A stretch of 50,978 nucleotides of DNA from an uncultured Eubacteriales bacterium (GTDB taxonomy: Bacteria; Bacillota; Clostridia; Oscillospirales; Oscillospiraceae), in contig USAT01000002.1 of the NCBI GenBank assembly GCA_900552725.1, positions 1-50,978 on the forward strand, read 5' to 3'. Positions 1 to 6,999 of this stretch are shown one piece after another (position 1 is the stretch's first letter; every line of letters begins with the position of its first letter). The notes beneath the pieces were generated by a model, which saw only the letters and a list, made by a program, of their open reading frames with translations, did no database searches and was not told where the DNA came from. Position numbers and translations under genes: made by a program.

Positions 1-414
1 GCCGTCGCCTGCCATAAGGGCCGTCATCTCCTCGATGCGCTCCAGCGGGAAGGGAGGCTCACACAGGGGCTTCATGGCGATGGACATGAGCTTCATGGGG
101 TTATCGTCCGCCGCCACCCGGTTGGAGCTGAGCGCGCCGCAGCGTTTGCAGCGGTGGATGATGGCCCACTCGCCGCCCTTTCGCACCCAGACCGAGATGG
201 GCTCCATGATGCCGCCGCAGTCGCTTTCACGGTCGCCCGGCTCGATGTCTACATGGAGGCTGCTGAGGCAGTTAGGGCAGTGGTTGCGGTGGTCGCTTCC
301 TGCGTTTTCCGGCGTGCAGAGTCTGCCGCAGACCTTACAGGTGAAGGCGTCATGGCAGGCATGGGTCTTATAGTAGCCTTTTTCAAAGGTTTTGCGTTTG
401 TTTTCGCGGTTCAT
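1..414 (-). CDS. RNHCP domain-containing protein (C-terminus cut by window edge)
   Basis: The visible 138 codons read on the minus strand start with MNRENKRKTFEKGYYKTH and contain the family's naming motif RNHCPNC at about residues 48-54. There are further Cys pairs: CKVC near residue 28 and CKRC near residue 92. These make a small zinc-ribbon-like fold likely. The RNHCP family (Pfam RNHCP) is widespread in Firmicutes, and I know of no established function for it. The start at 414 is preceded by an excellent Shine-Dalgarno (AGGAGGAG, complementary to about 420-427). The gene lies downstream of, and on the same strand as, the DUF998 and TetR genes, 200 bp from DUF998. That gap holds a leader ORF and competing hairpins, so expression is probably controlled at translation. 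The gene runs off the left edge. Confidence 0.85.
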   Translation of the reverse strand, partial: MNRENKRKTFEKGYYKTHACHDAFTCKVCGRLCTPENAGSDHRNHCPNCLSSLHVDIEPGDRESDCGGIMEPISVWVRKGGEWAIIHRCKRCGALSSNRVAADDNPMKLMSIAMKPLCEPPFPLERIEEMTALMAGDG

Positions 415-419
415 TTTTA

Positions 420-503
420 CTCCTCCTGAAGATATGTGTCTGATCTTCCGGGAGGAATGGCGTGTGAAATAGATTTGCCAGACCTCCCGGTCAGGCCACA
501 CGC
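420..503 (-). promoter_or_regulatory. Candidate translational attenuator of the RNHCP gene
   Basis: On the minus strand four segments can pair in competing ways. Segment 1 is GCGTGTG (503-497), segment 2 CCGGGAGG (490-483), segment 3 CACACGC (466-460) and segment 4 CCTCCCGG (455-448). Segments 1:3 and 2:4 are exact complements in interleaved order. Segment 4 can instead pair with the Shine-Dalgarno GGAGG (426-422), closing a hairpin that also contains GAAGAT (448-443) with ATCTTC (433-428) around a 9-nt loop. So segment 4:SD hides the ribosome site and 2:4 frees it. This is the logic of erm/cat-type attenuators. The pairings are read directly; the mechanism is inference. Confidence 0.55.
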
Positions 504-529
504 TCCAGTGACATGGTGCTCAGTTTCAA
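491..529 (-). CDS. Putative 12-codon leader peptide upstream of the RNHCP gene
   Basis: A TTG at 529-527 lies 6 nt after AAGGAG and opens a short frame encoding MKLSTMSLERVA, ending in TGA at 493-491. Its last codons (Glu-Arg-Val) contain segment 1 of the attenuator described for 420-503, and its stop codon is immediately followed by segment 2. A ribosome translating or stalled here would therefore alter the downstream folding. The frame is too short for coding statistics, and the alternative start ATG at 514-512 has no ribosome site, so the call rests on position and the SD alone. Confidence 0.4.
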   Translation of the reverse strand: MKLSTMSLERVA

Positions 530-615
530 AAATTTCTCCTTACGTTTCTATGATATTTTCAGCGGTGTCAAGATGACACACTTTACTGACAAAATGATAG
601 GTGTTCCGGGCTGCT

Positions 616-1245
616 TCAAGCTTCCGCCGCGTCGCCGCAGAACAGGTGAAGTCCCAGCGCCGCGTTGAAGCCCGTGGCGGCGAACACGCTGAAGCGCTCC
701 ACCACGCCGAAGTATGCGGCAGGCACCAGCTTCATGCCCACCGCACCCACCAGCATCATGCCGAGAGCGATAGCGGCGCAGATACCGTAGGAGCGGCAGC
801 GGCGATCCCGCACGCCTGCGGCGATGATGAGCGACAGCGACACGATGGACAGCAGCACCACCGCGGCGGTCACTACCATGTGCATCACATCCTGGAACGC
901 CCCGGCATAGCCGCTGTCCGAGAGGGGGAACATGCGGTAGCCGATGGCGGAGATCCACTCCATGACGGCGAAGAGATAGATGCCGGTGCGCAGGAGCCGG
1001 GTCTTCCGCCCCTGGATGCCGATGCAGACCACCGTGGCGCAGACCACCTCGCAGGCGTTATACAGGGCGCTGAGCTGGTTCCACAGCGCCAGGGACGGCG
1101 CGTTGGCGGCGCTCAGGTCGCTGACGGCCTGCGCCATCCAGTTGTAACCGGGATAGGCCAGCGGCGCAAATACCACCGCCGCCGTATACGATAGAAAGCT
1201 GACGATACCCAGTAGGCCCAGCTTCTGCACCAGAGTTTTCTTCAT
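616..1245 (-). CDS. DUF998 family membrane protein
   Basis: The 209-residue protein begins MKKTLVQKLGLLG. It is almost wholly hydrophobic, with about six predicted membrane segments, and has the DUF998 pattern: an early 'PGYNWMAQAVSDLSA' segment, then 'ISAIGYRMFPL' and repeated TM helices. Its function is unknown; it is an integral membrane protein. The start at 1245 was chosen over the longer frame because AAGAAGGAA lies just upstream and the extra residues are not hydrophobic. It follows the TetR gene by 17 bp on the same strand, so the TetR protein probably controls it and the pair forms one operon. Confidence 0.8.
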   Translation of the reverse strand: MKKTLVQKLGLLGIVSFLSYTAAVVFAPLAYPGYNWMAQAVSDLSAANAPSLALWNQLSALYNACEVVCATVVCIGIQGRKTRLLRTGIYLFAVMEWISAIGYRMFPLSDSGYAGAFQDVMHMVVTAAVVLLSIVSLSLIIAAGVRDRRCRSYGICAAIALGMMLVGAVGMKLVPAAYFGVVERFSVFAATGFNAALGLHLFCGDAAEA

Positions 1246-1262
1246 ACAGGTTCCTTCTTTGA

Positions 1263-1904
1263 TCAGATCGTTCCGCCGCTGGCGTTTTCGTGAAAAAGGC
1301 GGAAAAAGAGCCGGACATGGGATTCCAGCCTCATGAGACATTCCGCCTCCTTTTCCGGCTGGCGGTCGCAGATGCCCAGCAGCGTGATGACAGGCGCGAT
1401 ATACATCATGGCCATGGTATCGGGATCCTCGGCGCGCAGCTCGCCGGAGGCGATCAGACTGCGGAAGATCCCGGCGTGATAGGCCACCATCCGCTCCACA
1501 TACCGCCGGGAGTACAGCGCGGACAGCTCCGGCGAGCGGAACTGCTCGATGGTCATCATCCGGCGGAAGTGGCTGACAGTCTCATTGTGGAGGGAGTACT
1601 CGAATATCTGCCGCACCTTTTCAAACAGTGCGTCCTCGGTGATCTCCGTGAATACCGGGATATCCTGGGCTACGTTCTGCACATGGATGTCGATCCGGTC
1701 GGTGTCCCGCTGGTATTGAAGGGCGGTCTCCTCCACGATGGCGTCGAAGATCGCCTGCTTGCCGGGAAAGTGGTTGTAAAGGGAAGGTGCTTTAATACCG
1801 ACGGATTTGGCGATCTCACCTACGCTGACGGCATTATATCCCCTGGTGGAGAACAGCTCCAGCGCCTTTTCTATGATCCTTTTTCTGGTGTCCTCCTGCT
1901 TCAT
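1263..1904 (-). CDS. TetR/AcrR family transcriptional regulator
   Basis: The 213-residue protein has a clear N-terminal TetR helix-turn-helix at about residues 8-55 (RIIEKALELFSTRGYNAVSVGEIAKSVG, then KAPSLYNHFPGKQAIFDAI), followed by a variable ligand-binding half with no recognisable effector specificity. These proteins usually repress their own operon until a small molecule binds. Directly upstream is a consensus promoter with an inverted repeat just downstream of its -10 box, which fits autorepression. The next gene, DUF998, is 17 bp downstream and probably co-regulated. The divergent aldo/keto reductase starts 160 bp away and may also respond. Confidence 0.92.
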   Translation of the reverse strand: MKQEDTRKRIIEKALELFSTRGYNAVSVGEIAKSVGIKAPSLYNHFPGKQAIFDAIVEETALQYQRDTDRIDIHVQNVAQDIPVFTEITEDALFEKVRQIFEYSLHNETVSHFRRMMTIEQFRSPELSALYSRRYVERMVAYHAGIFRSLIASGELRAEDPDTMAMMYIAPVITLLGICDRQPEKEAECLMRLESHVRLFFRLFHENASGGTI

Positions 1905-1921
1905 GACGCCTCCAAGACTAA

Positions 1922-1967
1922 CTAACGTTTGTTAGCTACATTATAGCAATGTTTTTGCGCTTGTCAA
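1922..1967 (-). promoter_or_regulatory. tetR promoter with overlapping TetR operator
   Basis: On the minus strand there is a perfect -35 TTGACA (1967-1962), a 16-bp spacer and a perfect -10 TATAAT (1945-1940). Immediately downstream, at the expected transcription start, is the inverted repeat CTAAC-N4-GTTAG (1922-1935). This is a typical place for a TetR-family operator that blocks its own promoter. The promoter elements are read directly; the operator assignment is inference. Confidence 0.7.
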
Positions 1968-2066
1968 GAGCCGGGCGCGAAAAAATGTTTTCATCTGGAA
2001 GGTGGTATGATAAAATTGGGGAGAGTGAGAGCAACAGCAACTTTTGAGAAGAAGGAGCGTTTGACA

Positions 2067-3185
2067 ATGGATCAGATCAAGAAGAATTTTGGCTTTGGCT
2101 TTATGCGTCTGCCCATGCAGGACAAAGAGGTGGACATTGAACAGACCAGCCGCATGGTGGACGCGTTTCTGGAGGCGGGCTTCAACTACTTCGACACCGC
2201 CCGCGGCTATCTGGACGGGAAGAGCGAGAAGGCGCTGAAGCCCTGTCTGACCAGCCGCTATCCCCGTGACCGGTACATCCTGACCGACAAGCTGACCAAC
2301 TTCTATTTCAAGAAGGAGGAGGACATCCGCCCCCTCTTTGAAAGCCAGTTGGAGGCCTGCGGTGTGGACTACTTCAACTTCTACCTGATGCACGCCCAGA
2401 GCGCGGAGATCTTCAAGCACTTCAAGAGCTGCCGGGCCTATGAGACGGCCTTTACCCTGAAGGAGGAGGGAAAGGTGCGCCATGTGGGAATCTCCTTCCA
2501 CGACCGCGCAGAGGTGCTGGAGCAGATCCTGACGGAGTATCCCCAGATCGAGGTGGTGCAGCTCCAGTTCAACTATCTGGACTATGACGATCCCGCGGTG
2601 CAGAGCCGCAAGTGCTATGAGGTATGCCGGAAGTACAATAAGCCGGTGATCGTGATGGAGCCGGTAAAGGGCGGCAATCTGGCCCGGCTGCCGGAGGCGG
2701 CCAAGGCCGTGCTGGACGAGCTCCGGGGCGGCAGTCCCGCCAGCTACGCCATCCGCTTTGCGGCGGGCTTTCCCGGCATCATGATGGTGCTCTCTGGCAT
2801 GAGCGACATGCAGCAGATGCGGGATAATATCAGCTTTATGCAGGACTTCCAGCCGCTGAACGAGCGGGAACTGGCCGCGGTGGGGAAGGTGCAGGAGATC
2901 TTCCGGGGCATGAACCTGATCCCCTGTACCGCGTGCCGGTACTGCGTGGCCGGGTGCCCGGCCTACATCTCCATCCCGGATCTGTTCGCCACCATGAACA
3001 CCAAGCAGCTCTATCACGACTGGAACGCCGACTATTACTACCACGAGGTACACGCACGCTCCGGACACAAGGCGTCCGACTGCGTGAAGTGCGGCCGGTG
3101 CGAGGAGGCATGTCCCCAGCATCTGCCCATCCGCCAGCTCTTGATGGACGTGGCGGAGGAGTTCGAGAAGAAGCCGGAGGTGTAA
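2067..3185 (+). CDS. Aldo/keto reductase with C-terminal 4Fe-4S ferredoxin domain
   Basis: The 372-residue protein has an AKR barrel. The catalytic tetrad is visible as D43 (YFDTA), Y48 (RGY), K75 (TDK) and H109 (LMH). A ferredoxin-like tail follows with CTACRYCVAGCP from residue 287 and CVKCGRCEEACP from residue 339, enough cysteines for two 4Fe-4S clusters. The substrate is unknown; this fused family is common in anaerobic Clostridia and probably passes electrons between the clusters and the barrel. The start at 2067 follows AAGGAG; an in-frame ATG 60 bp upstream lacks one. A TATGAT box at 2006-2011 is a possible -10. The gene is divergent from tetR and ends at a strong hairpin. Confidence 0.9.
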   Translation: MDQIKKNFGFGFMRLPMQDKEVDIEQTSRMVDAFLEAGFNYFDTARGYLDGKSEKALKPCLTSRYPRDRYILTDKLTNFYFKKEEDIRPLFESQLEACGVDYFNFYLMHAQSAEIFKHFKSCRAYETAFTLKEEGKVRHVGISFHDRAEVLEQILTEYPQIEVVQLQFNYLDYDDPAVQSRKCYEVCRKYNKPVIVMEPVKGGNLARLPEAAKAVLDELRGGSPASYAIRFAAGFPGIMMVLSGMSDMQQMRDNISFMQDFQPLNERELAAVGKVQEIFRGMNLIPCTACRYCVAGCPAYISIPDLFATMNTKQLYHDWNADYYYHEVHARSGHKASDCVKCGRCEEACPQHLPIRQLLMDVAEEFEKKPEV

Positions 3186-3194
3186 CACATATAA

Positions 3195-3230
3195 AAAATA
3201 TCCGCATGCCATACGACATGCGGATATTTT
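3195..3230. terminator. Bidirectional intrinsic terminator
   Basis: A perfect 14-bp stem (3195-3208 with 3217-3230) with an 8-nt loop begins with A residues and ends with T residues, so it can work on both strands. It serves the plus-strand aldo/keto reductase and the convergent minus-strand gene at 3244-3480. Confidence 0.9.
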
Positions 3231-3243
3231 CGGGGCAAAATAC

Positions 3244-3480
3244 TTACGCCAGTACCAGACGAACCGGGAAGGAGCAAACGGCGGTGGCGGTGTCGCGGTG
3301 GGCGTCGCTGTCCATGGCGGCCAGCGCGGCCTTGACGGCGCTCCAGCAGAACACCAGGCCGAACAGCAGCGGCACACATACAGCACCGGCGTGGGCGATA
3401 CCGCTCAGCGAAAAGGCGGATGCCGCCACCAGCATGAGGGAAACCACGGCGATCGTCAGGTAAGCACGGATGTTTTTCAT
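3244..3480 (-). CDS. Small two-helix membrane protein, unknown function
   Basis: The 78-residue product, MKNIRAYLTIAVVSLMLVA onward, has two hydrophobic stretches at about residues 6-28 and 30-52, then a polar tail. The first stretch could be a membrane anchor or a signal-like segment. The gene has a good ribosome site (AAGGAGGAA, 8 nt before the start) and shares a terminator with the gene to its left, which supports it being real. I recognise no family. It is divergent from the LysR gene, so it is a possible LysR target: many LysR regulators control the adjacent divergent gene. Confidence 0.65.
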   Translation of the reverse strand: MKNIRAYLTIAVVSLMLVAASAFSLSGIAHAGAVCVPLLFGLVFCWSAVKAALAAMDSDAHRDTATAVCSFPVRLVLA

Positions 3481-3580
3481 GGCAGATTCCTCCTTGAAAA
3501 TTTGAATTTTGGGTCTTGTGCTTTATGTGAGTATATAGTAGAATATTTAACAAGAAAAGTGAAGCGATAAAACATAACGA

Positions 3581-3602
3581 CTGATATCAGAGATACTGAT
3601 AA
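3581..3602. promoter_or_regulatory. Probable LysR binding site (T-N11-A) in the divergent region
   Basis: A perfect 10-bp palindrome CTGATATCAG (3581-3590) is followed by a further CTGAT half-site (3596-3600). Together ATCAG-N5-CTGAT (3586-3600) gives the classical T-N11-A LysR motif (T3587 to A3599). It sits 20-40 bp before the lysR start and between two divergent genes. The motif is read directly; binding is inferred. Confidence 0.55.
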
Positions 3603-3621
3603 TATAAAAGGAGGCGCATCT

Positions 3622-4503
3622 ATGGAGACAGCCCGGTGCAGAGCGTTTTTGGCGGCGGCGGAGACAGGGAGCTTTTCAAAGGCGGCGGAGGCACTCAGCT
3701 ATACGCCCTCCGGCGTGAACCAGCTGGTGACGGCGCTGGAGAAGGAGCTGGGCTTTCCGGTGTTCCGGCGCAACACGAAGGGCGTAACGCTGACGGAAAA
3801 CGGTGAACTCTTGCTGCCCACCGTGCGGGAATTCCTGCGGCAGGAGGACCGGATCTTCGAGCTGTCGGCGGAGATGAACGGACTGCTGATCGGCAGCGTC
3901 ACCATTGCCGCTTATTCCAGCATCGCCACCCACTGGCTGCCCGTGGTGATCAGCGCTTTCCAGCGGGACTATCCCCAGATCCGCATCAAGCTGATGGAGG
4001 GCATCTGGCAGGAGGTGTCCAAATGGCTGGATGACCGGGCTGCCGATATCGGCTTTCTCAGCTATCAGGAGGGGATGCCCTATGAGTTCATCCCCCTGGC
4101 GGAGGATCCCATGCTGGCGGTGCTGCCCCGGGATCACCCCCTGGCCAACGCGGAATGTTATCCGCTGGAGAACTGTAAATACGACCGCTTCATCATGCCC
4201 GCCCTGGGCTGTGACGACGACATAGAGGCGCTGTTCACCCAGAACGGCATCGAGCCCAATGTGCAGTTCACCACGCTGGAGAGCTTCTCGGTCATGTCCA
4301 TGGTGGAGCAGGGACTGGGTATGAGCATCATGAACCAGCTCATTACGGAGAAGCGCATCTGTGATATCGCCATGCTGCCCTTGGATCCGCCCTCGTACTG
4401 CACGCTGGGTGTGGCCATGAACTCCAAGGCCGATGTGTCCCCGGCGGTGAAGATGTTCCTGAAATACGCCGTCAGGATGCTGACGCGCATTGAGAAAAAA
4501 TAA
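3622..4503 (+). CDS. LysR family transcriptional regulator
   Basis: The 293-residue protein has the LysR winged helix at about residues 1-60 (CRAFLAAAETGSFSKAAEAL, then SGVNQLVTALEKELG and the FRRNTKGVTLTENG wing). A periplasmic-binding-protein-like effector domain spans about 90-290. Its inducer cannot be read from sequence. The start follows AAGGAGG. The divergent small membrane protein gene and a T-N11-A site in between suggest local control. The next gene begins 21 bp downstream on the same strand and may be co-transcribed. Confidence 0.92.
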   Translation: METARCRAFLAAAETGSFSKAAEALSYTPSGVNQLVTALEKELGFPVFRRNTKGVTLTENGELLLPTVREFLRQEDRIFELSAEMNGLLIGSVTIAAYSSIATHWLPVVISAFQRDYPQIRIKLMEGIWQEVSKWLDDRAADIGFLSYQEGMPYEFIPLAEDPMLAVLPRDHPLANAECYPLENCKYDRFIMPALGCDDDIEALFTQNGIEPNVQFTTLESFSVMSMVEQGLGMSIMNQLITEKRICDIAMLPLDPPSYCTLGVAMNSKADVSPAVKMFLKYAVRMLTRIEKK

Positions 4504-4524
4504 GCGGACAGGGGGGCGGCAGAC

Positions 4525-4980
4525 GTGTGGAAGCGGCAAACGAGATCATCCAGAGGGGAAGGGCGGCAGAGGCCGTCCCCAAAGGCGCTGCTGCAAAAGC
4601 TGCTGGCGGTGCCCCTGGGCCGCTGTCTGCCGGAGATCGCCCTGTGCCTGCTGCTGTGCTGCGTGGCGACCGGGTACATCGTCCTGCGGGTGGAGCAGAA
4701 GGAGCAGTATCACCGGGATACCTTTGAGGTCTATCTGCAGGAGCACGGCCAACAGGCGGTAACTGCCCAGACAGCGCCGCCGCAGTCGGAACCGGCGCAG
4801 GCCGCGCAGGAGGAGGTCACCGCATCGGTGGAGCCCTCCGATGCCGTGCATATATACGCCGCGCCCAGCGGCAAGCGCTACCACTATGATGCCGCCTGCG
4901 CCGGAAAAAACGGGCAGGAGATCACCTGGGCGGAGGCCCAGCAGCGGGGCCTGACGCCCTGCAAGAAATGTGTCACATAA
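4525..4980 (+). CDS. Membrane-anchored protein with C-terminal Cys-x2-Cys cluster
   Basis: The 151-residue frame starts at a GTG (4525) behind a G-rich stretch. It has a basic N-terminus, one membrane helix at about residues 35-55, a Gln/Pro/Ala-rich spacer, and a C-terminal motif of the type YHYDAAC(x20)GLTPCKKC near residues 118-150. This short motif (aromatic-His-x3-Cys, then Ala/Gly, then PCxxC) resembles the Cys clusters found at the end of many secreted or anchored clostridial proteins and probably binds a metal. Function is unknown. It may be co-transcribed with lysR and ends at a good terminator. The start codon is uncertain; another GTG lies 2 bp on in a different frame. Confidence 0.65.
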   Translation: MWKRQTRSSRGEGRQRPSPKALLQKLLAVPLGRCLPEIALCLLLCCVATGYIVLRVEQKEQYHRDTFEVYLQEHGQQAVTAQTAPPQSEPAQAAQEEVTASVEPSDAVHIYAAPSGKRYHYDAACAGKNGQEITWAEAQQRGLTPCKKCVT

Positions 4981-4982
4981 AG

Positions 4983-5010
4983 AAAAGGACGGCCTAGCCG
5001 TCCTTTTTCT
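4983..5010. terminator. Bidirectional intrinsic terminator
   Basis: An 11-bp perfect stem (4983-4993 with 4997-5007), a 3-nt loop and flanking A and T runs lie between the convergent Cys-cluster protein gene and the ABC permease gene, so it probably serves both. Confidence 0.88.
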
Positions 5011-5021
5011 TATGGCAGAGG

Positions 5022-5630
5022 TCATCCCCGCCGCGCCCGGTAGACCCGGACGGAGATGACGTAGGAGAGGAGAAGCGCGATCACAGCGGCGGCCAGCAGG
5101 AGCAGCGGCACGGTGGTGACCATAGCGGTTTCGATACCGTTGACCGCATCCGCCAGCTTGCCGGCGTAATTGACGCCCGCCACAACGAATACACAGGTCA
5201 GCAGAATGTAGATCAGGCGGCCCTTTTCCACGCCGAAATGGAACATAAAGGGCAGGTCGATGGCCATTAGGATCAGGGAGAGACACGCCGTGATCAGCAG
5301 CGACATGGTCTCCTCGCTTACGATGGGTGTGGAATGGACGAACAGCCGGGACAGCATGGACAACACCAGCACCGGCAGCACCAGCGTCAGACCCAGCACA
5401 TACTTGCTGCCCACGATGGCCTTGGCGGTATAGGGCATCATGGCCGCCAGCTCATCCCATTTGGCCCGCTCGTCATAGGCCAGGGCCGTGACGGGCAGCA
5501 TGGCGGCGTAAAACAGCGCGAACGCCGCCATATATGTGCCGGGGATGCAGGCGAACACCACCACGATGGCCAGCATGACCTTCATCTGCTTCAAAAGGGT
5601 TTTCCAGTCTTTGATCAGTAAGCCTTTCAT
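5022..5630 (-). CDS. ABC-2 type transporter permease
   Basis: The 202-residue integral membrane protein starts MKGLLIKDWKTLLKQMK, the usual N-terminus of the small ABC-2 permeases that pair with GntR/YtrA-type operons. It has about six hydrophobic segments. It overlaps the ATPase gene by 4 bp (ATGA), which implies translational coupling, and the two presumably form a homodimeric or simple exporter. The substrate is unknown; related operons respond to cell-envelope stress or peptide antibiotics, but nothing here fixes that. Confidence 0.88.
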   Translation of the reverse strand: MKGLLIKDWKTLLKQMKVMLAIVVVFACIPGTYMAAFALFYAAMLPVTALAYDERAKWDELAAMMPYTAKAIVGSKYVLGLTLVLPVLVLSMLSRLFVHSTPIVSEETMSLLITACLSLILMAIDLPFMFHFGVEKGRLIYILLTCVFVVAGVNYAGKLADAVNGIETAMVTTVPLLLLAAAVIALLLSYVISVRVYRARRG

Positions 5631-6481
5631 TTCCGCGTGCCTCCCTTCGCCAGAAACAGGATGATATCCTCCAGGTTGGTGTGCTCCAGCGGCAGATCAT
5701 GGGGCACCATGTCCCGCCGCACCAGCGCCCGAACGCCGTAGGGATCGTTTTCCACGCCCACGACGCTGTCCTCCGGCAGGTCGGCCAGCCGCTGGTGGGA
5801 CAGCCGCGCCAGAGCGTACTCCTCCAGCAGGCGGTCCTTTTCCTCACACAGCACCAGCTTTCCCTTATGCAGGAAGGCGATGTAGTCGCAGATCTTCTCC
5901 TGATCGCTGACAATGTGGGAGGACAGCAGGATGGAGCGATCCTCCTGCCGGGTGTACTCGTTGAAGATGTCCAGGATCTCGTCCCGCACCATGGGATCAA
6001 GACCGCTGGTGGCCTCGTCCAGGATCAGCAGCTTTGCCTGATGGGACAGTGCCACGGCGATGGCCAGCTTCATCTTCATGCCGCGGGAGAAGTCCTTGAA
6101 GGCTTTGTCCCGGGGCAGGCCGAAGCGCTGTAAATAGCCTTCATAGGTATCCGGTTCCCAGTGGCAGTAGGTATTTGCCATGATATGGCCCACGTCGTTG
6201 GCGTTCAGCACCTCGGGGAAATAGGCCTCGTCCAGCACCACGCCGATGTCCTCTTTAACCTCGTTAAAAGCGGCGCTCCGGTTATCCGTACCCAGCACCG
6301 ACACCGTGCCGCCGTCCCTGCGGGCGGCGTTCATAATGAGCTTGATGGTGGTGCTTTTGCCTGCACCATTTTCACCCACCAGTCCCATGATGCTGCCGGA
6401 GGGCAGCGTCAGGTCAAGGCCGTCCAGCCGGAAGCCGGGGTACTCCTTCATCAGTCCTTTTATCTCGATGGCGTTCAACAT
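5627..6481 (-). CDS. ABC transporter ATP-binding protein
   Basis: The 284-residue ATPase shows Walker A (GENGAGKST, near residue 37), a signature-type segment FSRGMKMKLAIA, and Walker B LLILDEATSGLDP followed by the switch histidine region (LLSSHIVSD). It energises the permease encoded immediately downstream. Its start overlaps the end of the GntR regulator gene by 7 bp, and its end overlaps the permease start by 4 bp. The three genes are therefore a compact operon controlled from the promoter and operator near 6886-6936. Confidence 0.93.
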   Translation of the reverse strand: MLNAIEIKGLMKEYPGFRLDGLDLTLPSGSIMGLVGENGAGKSTTIKLIMNAARRDGGTVSVLGTDNRSAAFNEVKEDIGVVLDEAYFPEVLNANDVGHIMANTYCHWEPDTYEGYLQRFGLPRDKAFKDFSRGMKMKLAIAVALSHQAKLLILDEATSGLDPMVRDEILDIFNEYTRQEDRSILLSSHIVSDQEKICDYIAFLHKGKLVLCEEKDRLLEEYALARLSHQRLADLPEDSVVGVENDPYGVRALVRRDMVPHDLPLEHTNLEDIILFLAKGGTRK

Positions 6482-6867
6482 TCCTCATCCTTTCCTTTCA
6501 TGTCCCACATGAGCCGCAGCATCTCCACGGCTTCCTCTTCTGTCAGCGAACAGCCCGCCGCCAGATCGACGATCGCGTTCATGTGATCCTCGATCTGCTT
6601 CAGATGGGCTTCCCGCACCAGCTCCAGATTCTTCTCCGCCACATAGCAGCCCTTGCCGGGCACCCGGTCGATAAAGCCGTCCCGTTCCAGCTCGTCATAG
6701 GCCCGCGTGGTGGTGATGACGCTGATGCGCAGATCCTTGGCCAGCGCCCGGATGGAGGGCAGGGCATCCCCCGGCGACAGCTCGCCGGAGAGGATCGCGT
6801 TCTTGATCTGGGTGCAGATCTGCTCGTAGATGGGTTTTCCGCTGGCGTTGCTGATGATCAGATCCAT
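6475..6867 (-). CDS. GntR family regulator, YtrA-type
   Basis: The 130-residue protein has the GntR winged helix at about residues 8-72 (PIYEQICTQIKNAILSGELSPGDALPSIRALAKDL, then TTTRAYDELERDGFI and the PGKGCYV wing) and only a short C-terminal helical tail. This is typical of the YtrA subfamily, which represses adjacent ABC transporter operons. The start at 6867 follows GGAGGTGA; the longer frame would translate the promoter. The gene heads its own operon, with a 25-bp inverted repeat over the promoter as its likely operator. Confidence 0.92.
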   Translation of the reverse strand: MDLIISNASGKPIYEQICTQIKNAILSGELSPGDALPSIRALAKDLRISVITTTRAYDELERDGFIDRVPGKGCYVAEKNLELVREAHLKQIEDHMNAIVDLAAGCSLTEEEAVEMLRLMWDMKGKDEEC

Positions 6868-6885
6868 ACGGTCACCTCCGTCACA

Positions 6886-6936
6886 ACTGTATATGTTCGA
6901 TATATACAGTATATGCACATGAAGGAGATTTGTCAA
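6886..6936 (-). promoter_or_regulatory. gntR-ABC operon promoter and operator
   Basis: On the minus strand there is a -35 TTGACA (6936-6931), a 17-bp spacer and a -10 TATACT (6913-6908). A perfect 9-bp inverted repeat, ACTGTATAT-N7-ATATACAGT (6886-6910), starts inside the -10 box and covers the transcription start. This matches the usual self-repression of YtrA-type GntR proteins. The elements are read directly; binding is inferred. Confidence 0.8.
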
Positions 6937-6947
6937 CCCCCGAGGAC

Positions 6948-6981
6948 AAAAAAAGTTCCCCGGACAAATTGTCCGGGGAAC
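6948..6981 (-). terminator. Intrinsic terminator of the NlpC/P60 gene
   Basis: A near-perfect palindromic stem (6955-6967 with 6969-6981), followed on the minus strand by seven T residues (complement of 6948-6954), lies 18 bp after the stop of the NlpC/P60 gene. Confidence 0.92.
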
Positions 6982-6999
6982 GGGGGAGATGTAGTTTTC

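Noticed and set aside
35..429. Two plus-strand frames at the left edge
   Set aside because: They oppose the RNHCP gene, which has a clear motif and a strong ribosome site.
1941..3386. 481-residue open frame on the minus strand opposite the aldo/keto reductase
   Set aside because: Antisense to a gene with a full catalytic tetrad and ferredoxin motifs; no family resemblance.
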